Below are positions 19,187 to 27,267 of a stretch of 32,374 nt of DNA, in pieces. Position numbers and translations under genes: made by a program. The notes under the pieces were generated by a model that did no database searches, was not told where the DNA came from, and was given only the letters and a program-made list of their open reading frames with translations. Source of the DNA: Bacteroidota bacterium (lineage in GTDB: Bacteria; Bacteroidota; Bacteroidia; Bacteroidales; JADFUO01); the NCBI GenBank assembly GCA_030610255.1, contig JAUWSB010000006.1, positions 1-32,374 on the forward strand, in the 5' to 3' direction. Position 1 is the stretch's first letter. The number at the start of each line of letters is the position of its first letter.

Positions 19187-19314
19187 TAATGGTCAGCGCT
19201 ATGCGCATGCTCCCGCTATATTGATTTGGTTTTTGAATGTAGTAAAGTTATGCTTTCTTTACTAACTTTCCAAAAAATACCGTCCTGCAGTTTAGTATAG
19301 CGCCATGTTGAGTA
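19184..19314 (-). repeat. attC-like recombination site, end of the T9SS-protein cassette (weak)
   Basis: The site starts 8 nt after the stop of the 708-residue gene. The outer arms are GTTGAG (19307-19312) and GCTTAAT (19184-19190). The inner arms GCGCTAT (19196-19202) and ATAGCGC (19297-19303) are exact inverted repeats. The match between its variable arm and the cassette start (GCTGAAC at 21770) is only partial. The call therefore rests mainly on position and on the shared leader that follows. Confidence 0.4.
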
Positions 19315-19322
19315 TTTATAAT

Positions 19323-21449
19323 TTAATTTAAAATTATTTTCTCATTTATTAGAAAACCATTCAAAGAAACTGAAATAAAATATGCCCCAGGTTGAAGATT
19401 TGAGATATTCAAAACGTCCATTTTATTTTTATCATTAGGAAAAACTTTTGAATGAATGGGAGCGCCCTGGATATTATAAATTGACACGAGTACTGTTGTT
19501 TCTTTGGATGTCAAATATTCAATAAATATTTCATGAGTTGAAGGAATGGGAAATAGCTTGATTAATCTTGTATTTGATTTGTTTTCTTTTATGTTTGAGT
19601 CATTAATGATTGTGACTTCAATGGTATCGGATGCAATACAAATGCTATCTTGAATTTCAACCCAAAACTGATGTGTCCCGGACATATAATTAGGTGCATA
19701 TATATCAAAAAAATGACAATTTGAACTGTCCTGCCATATGTATGAGTCGAATATATCCGGAACTATCAACCTTAAAGTATCTCTGATAGAAATCGTTGTA
19801 TCGTTTCCCAAATTTATATCAGGACTCTGTAAAACTGAAACATAAATTGTGTCTGCCCCTGAACAATAATTGTCAGTAATAGCATATAACCAGTAATAAC
19901 CCGATTCATTGATTTCTAAGAATAAATTATTTGAAATTCCATTGTTCCAGCTATAGCTAATATACTGCTCATCGGGTTCGAGAATAAATGAGTTACATAC
20001 GGTTGTGTCCGGACCTAAGTTAACTATCTTTGGAAACAGGTTAATTCTGCCAAAAAAGGTGTTATACTCATTTATTACTGGAATCAATGTATCATTATTA
20101 AATATTGAATTATGTGAAAAATATCCAGCATGTATAATATTTCCACAATCATCAGCAACAAATTTCTTAGGAGCTGAATTACCCGAAGTATTTATTATTT
20201 CCTCAGCAGAAATAAGATACCCATCACTGTTATATCTGATAAAGGAATATGATATATTGGTATTACATATGAAAGTATTTTCTACCTTACAAGAATCTTC
20301 AAAAAACACCATTGAATATATTAAAGAATCTAAGAGTTGCTGGCAAAATATTGGAATGGCACCTGAAGTTGGTATTATATCTACCTGATTACACCATATA
20401 GGGACAAGATCACTATTGAACCTCCCGATTATTAGATTACGAAATATGCTAGGATTGTATTGTATTAAAGTATCATTATTAATAATTATGTTATCATGAA
20501 GAACACCTGCAACCAGAATATCTGAGTCTGGACCTTCGTAAAATGATGTAATTGGGAATTCGGAAAATACATCAGTTTCTATCAAATTTCCGGTATTGGT
20601 AAATTTAAATAAGAAGTTAAATCCCAAAATAGTAGGGAAAGTTGTATAAACTGTATCATTACTGACAAAAATAGTGTCGTTTGCATCCCCACAAACATTA
20701 AGATTACCTTCTTTGTCAACTATTATTTTCTCAATATCTGCACCAAATCTGGCCGAGTGAAAAAGTTCTATCCAATCAACAGCACCATCTAATTTAAATG
20801 AAGAAAGTGCAAGATATGGTAGGCTTTCAAATATATGAATAGTATCGTAGTTTTCGAAGACTATATAATTTGTATCACTCCAGAAATAATGATTAGTTGC
20901 AAGATATAAACGATCATTCTCAATTTGGAAATCACAGAAACTATCATCATTGTTTCCATAAACCTGACTTGTCCATAATAGGTTGCCATTTTCATTATAC
21001 TTGATCAGAAAGCAACTTGTATAACAATCTATACCTGGTTTAATTATTAGACTGTCAATTATTAGTTCATTACGATAACGCCCTGCTATATAAATACTAT
21101 TTTCTTCATCAAGTTCAATATTAATTGACAGAACACTAGCATTCTGTAAACTGTTGGATTGAACTCTAATCCATTGAAAATCACCACACCAATTATATTT
21201 TACCAGAAATGACCAGTAATTATTAGTGTACACCTGAGGTTGACCAATTACTGTATCACCAATAACAATATCGCCAATAAATTTTCCACAAACATATATG
21301 TTCTTGTTATTGTCAATTACATAATCAAATTCTCTCTGATAGTCTCCATGAATTTGATTTACCCAATCCCAATGAAAATCACTTTGGGAATATATTGTTT
21401 TCGAAATGATAATAAATAGGTAGAATAATATTATTGGATTTGGTTTCAT
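19323..21449 (-). CDS. Secreted protein with T9SS type A C-terminal sorting domain
   Basis: A 708-residue exported protein. Residues 1-22 are a signal peptide (ending TIYSQS). The body is built of repeated beta units such as IIVDKEGNLNVCGDAN and FVADDCGNIIHAGYF, resembling SBBP/beta-propeller repeats in which each blade reports a value and a unit. Before the C-terminus are two short Ig-like segments (VNLGPDTTVCNSF, INLGNDTTISIRD). The last about 80 residues (LIKLFPIPSTHEIFIEYL to LINEKIILN) match the type A sorting domain removed during T9SS secretion. Its ligand or surface role is unknown. It lies alone between two attC-like sites, with a 321-bp 5' region that is long compared with the other cassettes. 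Confidence 0.85.
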   Translation of the reverse strand: MKPNPIILFYLFIIISKTIYSQSDFHWDWVNQIHGDYQREFDYVIDNNKNIYVCGKFIGDIVIGDTVIGQPQVYTNNYWSFLVKYNWCGDFQWIRVQSNSLQNASVLSINIELDEENSIYIAGRYRNELIIDSLIIKPGIDCYTSCFLIKYNENGNLLWTSQVYGNNDDSFCDFQIENDRLYLATNHYFWSDTNYIVFENYDTIHIFESLPYLALSSFKLDGAVDWIELFHSARFGADIEKIIVDKEGNLNVCGDANDTIFVSNDTVYTTFPTILGFNFLFKFTNTGNLIETDVFSEFPITSFYEGPDSDILVAGVLHDNIIINNDTLIQYNPSIFRNLIIGRFNSDLVPIWCNQVDIIPTSGAIPIFCQQLLDSLIYSMVFFEDSCKVENTFICNTNISYSFIRYNSDGYLISAEEIINTSGNSAPKKFVADDCGNIIHAGYFSHNSIFNNDTLIPVINEYNTFFGRINLFPKIVNLGPDTTVCNSFILEPDEQYISYSWNNGISNNLFLEINESGYYWLYAITDNYCSGADTIYVSVLQSPDINLGNDTTISIRDTLRLIVPDIFDSYIWQDSSNCHFFDIYAPNYMSGTHQFWVEIQDSICIASDTIEVTIINDSNIKENKSNTRLIKLFPIPSTHEIFIEYLTSKETTVLVSIYNIQGAPIHSKVFPNDKNKMDVLNISNLQPGAYFISVSLNGFLINEKIILN

Positions 21450-21542
21450 TTAATTTATTATTACTACTAATTTGTTTATTAAACAATTTCGCCTCTTATA
21501 ATTGTATATAATATCCAAATACGTCATCTATTTTACAATTAT

Positions 21543-21564
21543 TATTGTTTTTTATTTCTTACAA
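21543..21564. repeat. 22-bp sequence shared with 31398-31419
   Basis: TATTGTTTTTTATTTCTTAC plus AA is identical at both places. At 31398 it covers the last codons and stop of a lipoprotein gene; here it is intergenic, upstream of the T9SS gene. It may be the remnant 3' end of a lost related gene or cassette. Confidence 0.6.
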
Positions 21565-21629
21565 ATATAATACTTTTATAAATATATAAATCATCATCCT
21601 GAAATTTGATACATTTCCGAGCCTCTTAT

Positions 21630-21715
21630 ATAAACATTCCATTTCTATAAAACCTACAGAGGAACGTAATTTCAACTTTATACTTTCTTTCCAACGAGAG
21701 AAATGGAATGTTTAT
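21630..21715. repeat. 17-bp perfect inverted repeat, 52-nt spacer
   Basis: ATAAACATTCCATTTCT at 21630-21646 is the exact reverse complement of AGAAATGGAATGTTTAT at 21699-21715. The right arm is inside leader copy 2; copy 1 lacks a partner arm. In the transcript of the T9SS gene it could form a large hairpin upstream of the coding region. Confidence 0.8.
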
Positions 21716-21772
21716 TTACCGATAACTGATAACCTTTTTTGTGGATGTTTTGTGAATGTTGTTTTTTTTGCT
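21677..21772 (-). repeat. Conserved leader repeat, copy 2
   Basis: The counterpart of 19092-19186. It shares CTTTCTTTCCAA, GAGAAATGGAATGTTTATTT, ACCGAT and TTTTGTGAATGTTGTTTTTT. It directly abuts the attC-like site at 21770-21899 and forms the first part of the 5' region of the T9SS-protein gene. Confidence 0.8.
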
Positions 21773-21899
21773 GAACGTTTCGTATATAAAAATAGGCGGT
21801 TGCGACCTTCATCACAATCAAGTTACAAAAAGGTTGAAGCGGGCTACAAACCTTGATTATACTACTGTTTCGTCTATTTTTATATACATTGTTGTAGCC
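21770..21899 (-). repeat. attC-like recombination site, end of the rmuC cassette
   Basis: The site begins 6 nt after the rmuC stop. The variable arm GTTGTAGCC (21891-21899) is exactly complementary to GGCTACAAC at the start of the same cassette (23430-23438). Inner arms GTATATAAAAATAG (21782-21795) and CTATTTTTATATAC (21874-21887) are a perfect 14-bp inverted repeat. The opposite end is GCTGAAC (21770-21776), which would be the GTTCAGC crossover of the next cassette read on the minus strand. Total length is 130 bp, similar to long attC sites such as Vibrio repeats. Confidence 0.6.
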
Positions 21900-21905
21900 T
21901 GTACA

Positions 21906-23405
21906 TTATTCATCAATTGATTCTTCGACTATACTATTGTCAGACAATTCTAATATCTCTTTTGATTCAATTGCAGTAAAAGTTTCAACATCCTTTAGTT
22001 TTCTTTCCAATACATTTGTTCTTGTTGTCCGTAATGTTTCAAGTGTGCCAGAAGCTGTATTTATTTGTTTATGTGCTTTTGCTAAAACTCCTGAGAACTC
22101 TTTAAATTCAAATTTTACTGCTTTTAATATGTCCCAAACTTCACTACTTCTTTTTTGAACAGCAAGTGTTTTGAAACCCATCTGCAAACTGCTTAATAAT
22201 GCGGACAAAGTCGTCGGTCCTGTAACTGTTATTTTATACTTTCTTTGAAGTATTTCAAATAGACCAGGATGTCTTAATACTTCTGCATATAAACTTTCGA
22301 CTGGTAAAAACATGATACCAAAATCAGTTGTGTGAGGAGGGTCAATATATTTCTCACTTATATTTTTAGCAAAATGCTCTATCTTTTTTATCAATATTTT
22401 TTGGGAAATTTCTATTTCTTGTTTGTCCCCTTTTTCAAATGCATCAAGAAGTACATGATAATCTTCAATTGGAAATTTAGAATCAATGGGCATCCAAACT
22501 TCCTTACCAGATTCTTTTCCTGGTAATTTTATTGCAAACTCAACATTAGCTTGGCTGCCTTTTTTTGTTGCAACATTTTTAGCATATTGGTCGGGTGTAA
22601 GTATTTGTTCTAATATATTTTCAAGTTGGTATTCGCCAAGTACTCCTCTTGTTTTTACATTAGATAGAACTTTTTTTAAATCACCTACACCAGTAGCAAT
22701 ATTTTGCATTTCACCTAAGCCTTTATGCACTTGTTCCAATCTATCACTTACTTGTTTAAATGACTCACCTAAACGTTTTTCTAAAGTAGTTTGAAGTTTT
22801 TCATCAACCGTTTTTCTCATTTCATCAAGTTGCTTGGTATTGTCTTCACGTATTGATTTTAACTGTTTTTCAATTGTGTTTTCAACCTCTTTTAGATGAT
22901 CAGTTGCTTGTTTATTAACGTCAATTTGTTGTTTACTGAAATCCCCAAACTTTTGTCTTAGTGACTCATTTAAATCTTTAATGTTTTCAGAAAATTTAAC
23001 TTCAAACGATTTCAACGAATTTGATAGTTCATCCCTATTTGCTTTTGTGCTATCACTGGTTTGCTTGTTAAATTCTATTTGTTGTTGATTTTGTTTTGTG
23101 AACTTTTCATTAAGGAGGTCATTCAATTCTTTTACATTTTTAGAAAACTGTTCTCCAAAAGAGCTGAGGGATTTAGTTAATTCTTCTCTATTCGTTTTTG
23201 AAATCTCATTGGTCTCTGTTCTATTTCTTTGAAACTCATCTTTTATTGACTTTTCTGTTCGTTCCAAAGTTGTATCAAACTTTAAAATAGATACTTCAAC
23301 TTCCTTTAATTGAGGTTTTATATCAAGCGAGACTTTCTTTTTTAATCCAATTACAATATTTATAATTGCAAGGATAATCAATGTAATTAATAATGTTTCA
23401 ATCAT
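21906..23405 (-). CDS. rmuC: DNA recombination protein RmuC
   Basis: A 499-residue RmuC family protein, implicated in limiting inverted-repeat-stimulated recombination. Residues 3-20 form an N-terminal membrane anchor. Residues about 30-240 are coiled coil. The RmuC nuclease-like domain follows (about 245-465) with GVLGEYQLENILEQ and PIDSKFPIEDY. The coiled coil contains a tandem duplication of about 50 residues: 71-120 (TNREELTKSLSSFGEQFSKN...) and 122-171 (ANRDELSNSLKSFEVKFSEN...). It stands alone in its cassette, starting 25 nt after the cassette boundary and ending 6 nt before the attC-like site. RmuC as attC-bounded cargo is unusual. Intact. Confidence 0.93.
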   Translation of the reverse strand: MIETLLITLIILAIINIVIGLKKKVSLDIKPQLKEVEVSILKFDTTLERTEKSIKDEFQRNRTETNEISKTNREELTKSLSSFGEQFSKNVKELNDLLNEKFTKQNQQQIEFNKQTSDSTKANRDELSNSLKSFEVKFSENIKDLNESLRQKFGDFSKQQIDVNKQATDHLKEVENTIEKQLKSIREDNTKQLDEMRKTVDEKLQTTLEKRLGESFKQVSDRLEQVHKGLGEMQNIATGVGDLKKVLSNVKTRGVLGEYQLENILEQILTPDQYAKNVATKKGSQANVEFAIKLPGKESGKEVWMPIDSKFPIEDYHVLLDAFEKGDKQEIEISQKILIKKIEHFAKNISEKYIDPPHTTDFGIMFLPVESLYAEVLRHPGLFEILQRKYKITVTGPTTLSALLSSLQMGFKTLAVQKRSSEVWDILKAVKFEFKEFSGVLAKAHKQINTASGTLETLRTTRTNVLERKLKDVETFTAIESKEILELSDNSIVEESIDE

Positions 23406-23478
23406 AGTATTCTGTCCTTTCTTTATATTGGCTACAACGATCAGAATAAACTGTGTTTTAATTCAGTTTATTTATTGT

Positions 23479-24061
23479 GTGTGCCTTGAATGGTAAAGGT
23501 AGAAATAATATTGTTAATAGCAATAAAAGTTCTTTAATTTAATAGGGTGTAAGTCCCTTCCTTCGGCTATGCTCAGGACAGGTATGCGCCGGTAACATAT
23601 TTTCCAGGAAAGGAAATAAGGAGGCATCCGTACGGACAAGTTTGGAAAAAGCCGAACAAACGAATGAGAAGTTTTATAAGATTGGGCATTCCGTCCAGAC
23701 GGACTTCCTACGGTCGAAAGGACAAGCTTATTCTTGGTCTCGTTCATCCCGAAAGCTTTCGGGAGGCGGTTGGGCAATTGCTCAAAGTCCAATGATGAGA
23801 ACAACCGTAACACTTGAAAGACTGAAAAGGAGAGGTTATTTTTCTTTTTCAGAGCAATTTCAGAAATCACACCGGTCAGAGTCAAATGAGACACAGCTCG
23901 AAATTTCTTTTGCCTGCCTTGTCGGCAGACAGGTCTAATGAACCGCTCCCGAGCACTCGGAAAGACCCATATCCCGAAAGTTTTCGGGAGTGGTGTGCCT
24001 GCCCCGTAATGAAATGTATCGGAGAGAGGCGCACTGGCCCGTATGGGTCAGCCGCCTCGAT
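23479..24061 (+). ncRNA. Group II intron-like element without ORF, inserted in an attC-like site
   Basis: Begins GTGTGCC, fitting the group II 5' consensus GUGYG. A domain I-like GGGTGTAAGTCCC follows at 23545-23557. Near the 3' end TGAACCGC...GTGGTGTG (23938-23997) resembles the base of domain V: strands 23942-23952 and 23984-23994 pair over 11 bp with one G-U. Next is a domain VI-like stem: GAGGCG (24026-24031) with CGCCTC (24053-24058), inside it CTGGCCC with GGGTCAG. It ends CGAT (AY). The flanks read TTGT / T, which I recall as the target of group IIC-attC introns. No reverse transcriptase is encoded. Domain V is longer than the standard 34 nt because a TCCCGAAA/TTTCGGGA palindrome lies in it, so the ribozyme may be inactive. 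The orientation is opposite to the cassette genes. Class not assignable by eye. Confidence 0.55.
23747..23764. repeat. 18-bp perfect palindrome inside the intron-like element
   Basis: TCCCGAAAGCTTTCGGGA. A near copy is at 23972-23989 (TCCCGAAAGTTTTCGGGA) and a decayed one near 7451-7468. CCTTCGGCTATGCTCAGGAC (23559-23578) and CTGCC/GGCAG (23914-23928) in the same element are further short palindromic inserts. Confidence 0.85.
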
Positions 24062-24073
24062 TGTAAAACGTAT

Positions 24074-25939
24074 CTATTCAATATTAAAAAAATTATTTTT
24101 TGAATCTGTATCTGGTATATATTCGTTACCTAGTTTTAGTTTTTCAATTTTTTTGTTTGTTTTAATTGGAATAACCATACTGTTTTTGTTCTGCCAAATT
24201 GCTGCAGAATGATGAAAATCTTGTGTTGTCTGATCTTTGAAAGTTACAGTAAGATATACAGGAACAGGAAGATCTCCAATTTTCATAATTGTAACCTCAT
24301 AAATTTTATCTTTTTTTTCAACATGGTCAATACTTAAATCGGGGTATCCATTTTCAAAAAACCAACTTTTCCAAAACCAATTTAGGTTTTTATGAGAGGT
24401 CTCATTTATCACATAAAAAAAATCTGCTGGAGTTGGATGTTTTCCTTTCCATATTTCAATATAAGCAAACAGACATTCCTTAAACAATTTTTCGCCCAAC
24501 ATATCTTGTAAAACATATAATCCTACAGCAGGTTTCATGTAAAAATTGAAATAATATATTCTATCTTTTAACATGGTTGACTGTGTGGTCGAGGCAATAT
24601 TCCAATCGGTATTTGCATAATCACTCATACTCTTTGCATAGCGTATTAAGCGATTTAATGTAGTGTCGTTTTCTAGTTGATATTTATTTGGAATCATAGC
24701 AGCAAATGCTTCATCCATCCAGGCATGTTCTGTTTCATTTGTTAAAACGTAAAAAGGAAAATAATTATGTGCGATTTCATGGGCTGTTACATCAACTGTC
24801 CGACCTCTATTATCAGCAGTAGGGTTATTTGCAATCATTGAGTTCTCCATACCGCTAGTTCCGTTTGTACCATTAAATATTGTCATTGTTGGAAAAGGGA
24901 AAGGATATCCTGGTAATTCAGTTGAAAGATAATAAATAGTCTTTTTAGCTAAAAGAGCAACTTCCGTAAAATCTTTGGCTTCAAATGGATATACTGCTTC
25001 TACTAAAATGTTGTTTTCAGATACTCCACTTAATGAAGTTCCATCCCAAAGGTAATGATTGCTAATACCAAAAGCTACATCAGAAACGTTATTTGCTTCA
25101 AATTCCCAAATATCGCCTTGCGTTATTGCTTTTCCTGATTTGTAATCTTTTAAGCTTACTATTAAAATAATAGAATCGCTTTTTTGAGCTTGCATGTACT
25201 TTGTATATATATTTTCTGATAAAACGTTTTTAGCATTTTGTAGCATACCAGTCCCCCAAACAATATAACCATTGGGTACTTTAACAGAGTATTTAAAATT
25301 ACCTAAATCATAGTAAAATTCTTGACCACCAGTGTGGGTATTTTTATCCCAACCATCTATGTCGTCATATACCGCAATTTTAGGATACCATTGCCCTAAA
25401 AAGAAGGATGATTCATCCTTACCTCCCATGCGTATATCACTTTTAGTAGGAATTGAAAAGTTCCACGATATTTCAATATTTATTAATTCTGAAGGCATAA
25501 CAGGCTCTTCAAGTTCTACAATTAATTGTGTGCCAGAAGTGGTAAAATCAGTAATTAGCTTATTTTTTATTTTTAAATTTTCAATTACAACTCCAGAATG
25601 TACATCGTCTGGATGTACAGGAGAATCTCTTTGACTTCCTTTTTTATAAAGATTCTGAAAAACATGAAATACTATTTGATTCAGTGTATCTGAACTATTG
25701 TTTTCGTAATTAATTATTTCGGTACCAAAAAGTTTTTTTTCTTGAGGAATAATTTCTGCCGTAATATTGTATGAAGCTCTATTTTGCCAATATTTTGCTC
25801 CCGGTATTCCTTTAGTGGTTCGGGTTCCTTTTGTTAGAGCCTGAGAAAATTTTTTACTCGTTGGTAAATTATTTTGACTAAAACTAAATAAAGAAATAAG
25901 TAAAAACAGACCACAGAATATTAATTTTTTGTTCAGCAT
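24074..25939 (-). CDS. M1 family metallopeptidase (aminopeptidase), exported
   Basis: A zinc aminopeptidase of the M1 (gluzincin) family. The zinc site HEIAH-X18-E is complete: H404, H408 and E427, numbered from the upstream Met at 25990 (DVTAHEIAHNY ... WMDEAFA). The exopeptidase motif GMEN is at 380-383. I place the start at 25939 because MLNKKLIFCGLFLLISLFSFSQ there is a clean signal peptide; the Met at 25990 would add 17 charged/polar residues in front. The protein is therefore probably periplasmic or secreted. It is the last of three genes in one putative cassette; its stop is 3 nt from the interrupted attC-like site. It would release N-terminal residues from peptides, fitting the neighbouring P1 peptidase. 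Confidence 0.92.
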   Translation of the reverse strand: MLNKKLIFCGLFLLISLFSFSQNNLPTSKKFSQALTKGTRTTKGIPGAKYWQNRASYNITAEIIPQEKKLFGTEIINYENNSSDTLNQIVFHVFQNLYKKGSQRDSPVHPDDVHSGVVIENLKIKNKLITDFTTSGTQLIVELEEPVMPSELINIEISWNFSIPTKSDIRMGGKDESSFFLGQWYPKIAVYDDIDGWDKNTHTGGQEFYYDLGNFKYSVKVPNGYIVWGTGMLQNAKNVLSENIYTKYMQAQKSDSIILIVSLKDYKSGKAITQGDIWEFEANNVSDVAFGISNHYLWDGTSLSGVSENNILVEAVYPFEAKDFTEVALLAKKTIYYLSTELPGYPFPFPTMTIFNGTNGTSGMENSMIANNPTADNRGRTVDVTAHEIAHNYFPFYVLTNETEHAWMDEAFAAMIPNKYQLENDTTLNRLIRYAKSMSDYANTDWNIASTTQSTMLKDRIYYFNFYMKPAVGLYVLQDMLGEKLFKECLFAYIEIWKGKHPTPADFFYVINETSHKNLNWFWKSWFFENGYPDLSIDHVEKKDKIYEVTIMKIGDLPVPVYLTVTFKDQTTQDFHHSAAIWQNKNSMVIPIKTNKKIEKLKLGNEYIPDTDSKNNFFNIE

Positions 25940-26118
25940 CTCATAATAAGTATTTAAACAGTTCATAAATCCATTATTTTTTTTAAACATATTTGCAAAA
26001 TTATTTCAACAATTTCTTTTTTTTGAATTCCTCTTTATGTTAAAACAAATCTTAATTGTTAGTTGCAATATTTATCGAAGACATTTATTAATAACATCAA
26101 ATATAAGATGATAGAATT

Positions 26119-27258
26119 CTACTTTTTACGTGCTTTATAGGCATCCATTATTTTTAGCGTTTTCTCAATAGGTAAAGCTTTCATTGCTCTCCCTTTTTGA
26201 CCAGTCATATCCATAGCCATAAAAAGGGAATTGTAAATTGCCTCTTCGGTGGCTTCAACTACAGCAAGAAAAAGAGGTGACATGTGGTAATTAGAAACTT
26301 CGGGAACGGTTTTTTCTATTTCTTTTGAACTATATGGAATACGGAGCTCCGGGTGGGTGCTAAAGGCAATACTATAATCACCACTACCGTTAGAAGAAAA
26401 AGATCCGACTTTGCCAAACGCCAAAAAGGAACGTTTTGCCAAACGCTTTAAATTTCGGGCAGATAATGGAGCATCGGTAGCAATTACAATCATACAAGAA
26501 CCATCTAATACATAAGGAACATCTTCGGCCATATAAAAGTTATTGAGTTCTTCACCTACCGGGGCACCATTTATAGTAAGAATTCCTCCAAAATTGGTTT
26601 GAACAAGAACACCTACCGTATAACCGCCTTTTTCTTTAGGAAGTACACGAGAAGAAGTGCCAATACCTCCTTTAAAACCTAAACATCTTGTTCCTGTTCC
26701 GGCACCTACATTCCCTTCTTCAACAGCTTCTGTTGTTGCAGAATTAATAGCCTCTTGCACATGTGTGCCAGTTACGTGACGCCCTCTAATATCATTAAGC
26801 CATCCATCATTAGTTTCGCCCACTACTGGGTTGACCGATCTGATTTTGACATTTTCAGGAATTGATAAAGTATAGTCAATCAAGTCATTGGCAACAAGAA
26901 AAGCATTGAGTGTGTTGGTTAAAGCTATAGGTGTTTCTATATTGCCGAGCTCTTCTATTTGCGTAAAACCAATTGCCTTGCCAAATCCATTACCTACAAA
27001 CACGGCGGCAGGTACTTTTTCCTGAAAAATATTTCCTTGATGTGGAATAATCACAGTAACACCAGTGCGAATAGAATCTCCTTCAATAAGCGTTTTTTGA
27101 CCCACCGAAACACCTTTTACATCTGTAATGGCGTTCCACTTGCCCGGTGTAAGAATACCGGATTCTATACCAAGCTCTCTGGCTCTTGATCTGTTTTGGG
27201 CTTGACAGTTAGAGAAAAAATTTAAGAGAACAAAAAGGATAATTATAATTTTAGACAT
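26119..27258 (-). CDS. P1 family peptidase (DmpA-like aminopeptidase)
   Basis: A 379-residue Ntn-type hydrolase of MEROPS family P1, which includes L-aminopeptidase/D-Ala-esterase DmpA and beta-peptidyl aminopeptidases. The self-cleavage and nucleophile site is G253-S254 in VLDGSCMIVIATDAPLS. The alpha-chain motifs GITPGKWNAITDVKGVSVGQ-like (33-53) and TGTRCLGFKGGIGTSSR (188-204) are present. A hydrophobic N-terminus ending SNCQAQ (residues 1-21) suggests export, possibly as a lipoprotein at C18. The gene lies 9 bp after the racemase gene and 128 bp before the M1 gene, all on the minus strand. Family members act on N-terminal D- or beta-amino acids. Confidence 0.92.
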   Translation of the reverse strand: MSKIIIILFVLLNFFSNCQAQNRSRARELGIESGILTPGKWNAITDVKGVSVGQKTLIEGDSIRTGVTVIIPHQGNIFQEKVPAAVFVGNGFGKAIGFTQIEELGNIETPIALTNTLNAFLVANDLIDYTLSIPENVKIRSVNPVVGETNDGWLNDIRGRHVTGTHVQEAINSATTEAVEEGNVGAGTGTRCLGFKGGIGTSSRVLPKEKGGYTVGVLVQTNFGGILTINGAPVGEELNNFYMAEDVPYVLDGSCMIVIATDAPLSARNLKRLAKRSFLAFGKVGSFSSNGSGDYSIAFSTHPELRIPYSSKEIEKTVPEVSNYHMSPLFLAVVEATEEAIYNSLFMAMDMTGQKGRAMKALPIEKTLKIMDAYKARKK

Positions 27259-27267
27259 AATAAATAG

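Larger units (their letters stand above)
23430..24070 (-). repeat. attC-like site interrupted by the intron-like element (outer limits)
   Basis: The plus-strand parts are GGCTACAAC (23430-23438), then a hairpin with arms AATAAACTG (23445-23453) and CAGTTTATT (23464-23472), then TATTGT up to 23478, then the insert, then TGTAAAACG (24062-24070). Removing the insert joins GT to TGTAAAAC and gives GTTGTAAAAC, the exact complement of GTTTTACAAC at 28061. It starts 3 nt after the stop of the M1 peptidase gene. The uninterrupted site would be about 58 bp, the usual size of a short attC. TTATTTATT next to the variable arm is also found in the two sites at 28061 and 28906. Confidence 0.6.

Noticed and set aside
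23479-24061. Complete mobile group II intron with reverse transcriptase
   Set aside because: No RT/maturase motif in any frame and only 583 nt long; at most an ORF-less or degenerate intron.
23514-24212. Three overlapping frames of about 98-126 codons on both strands in the intron-like region
   Set aside because: No recognisable domain, unusual residue composition, and they run across palindromes and RNA-like stems. One of them also runs into the M1 peptidase gene on the other strand. Treated as chance frames in structured non-coding sequence.
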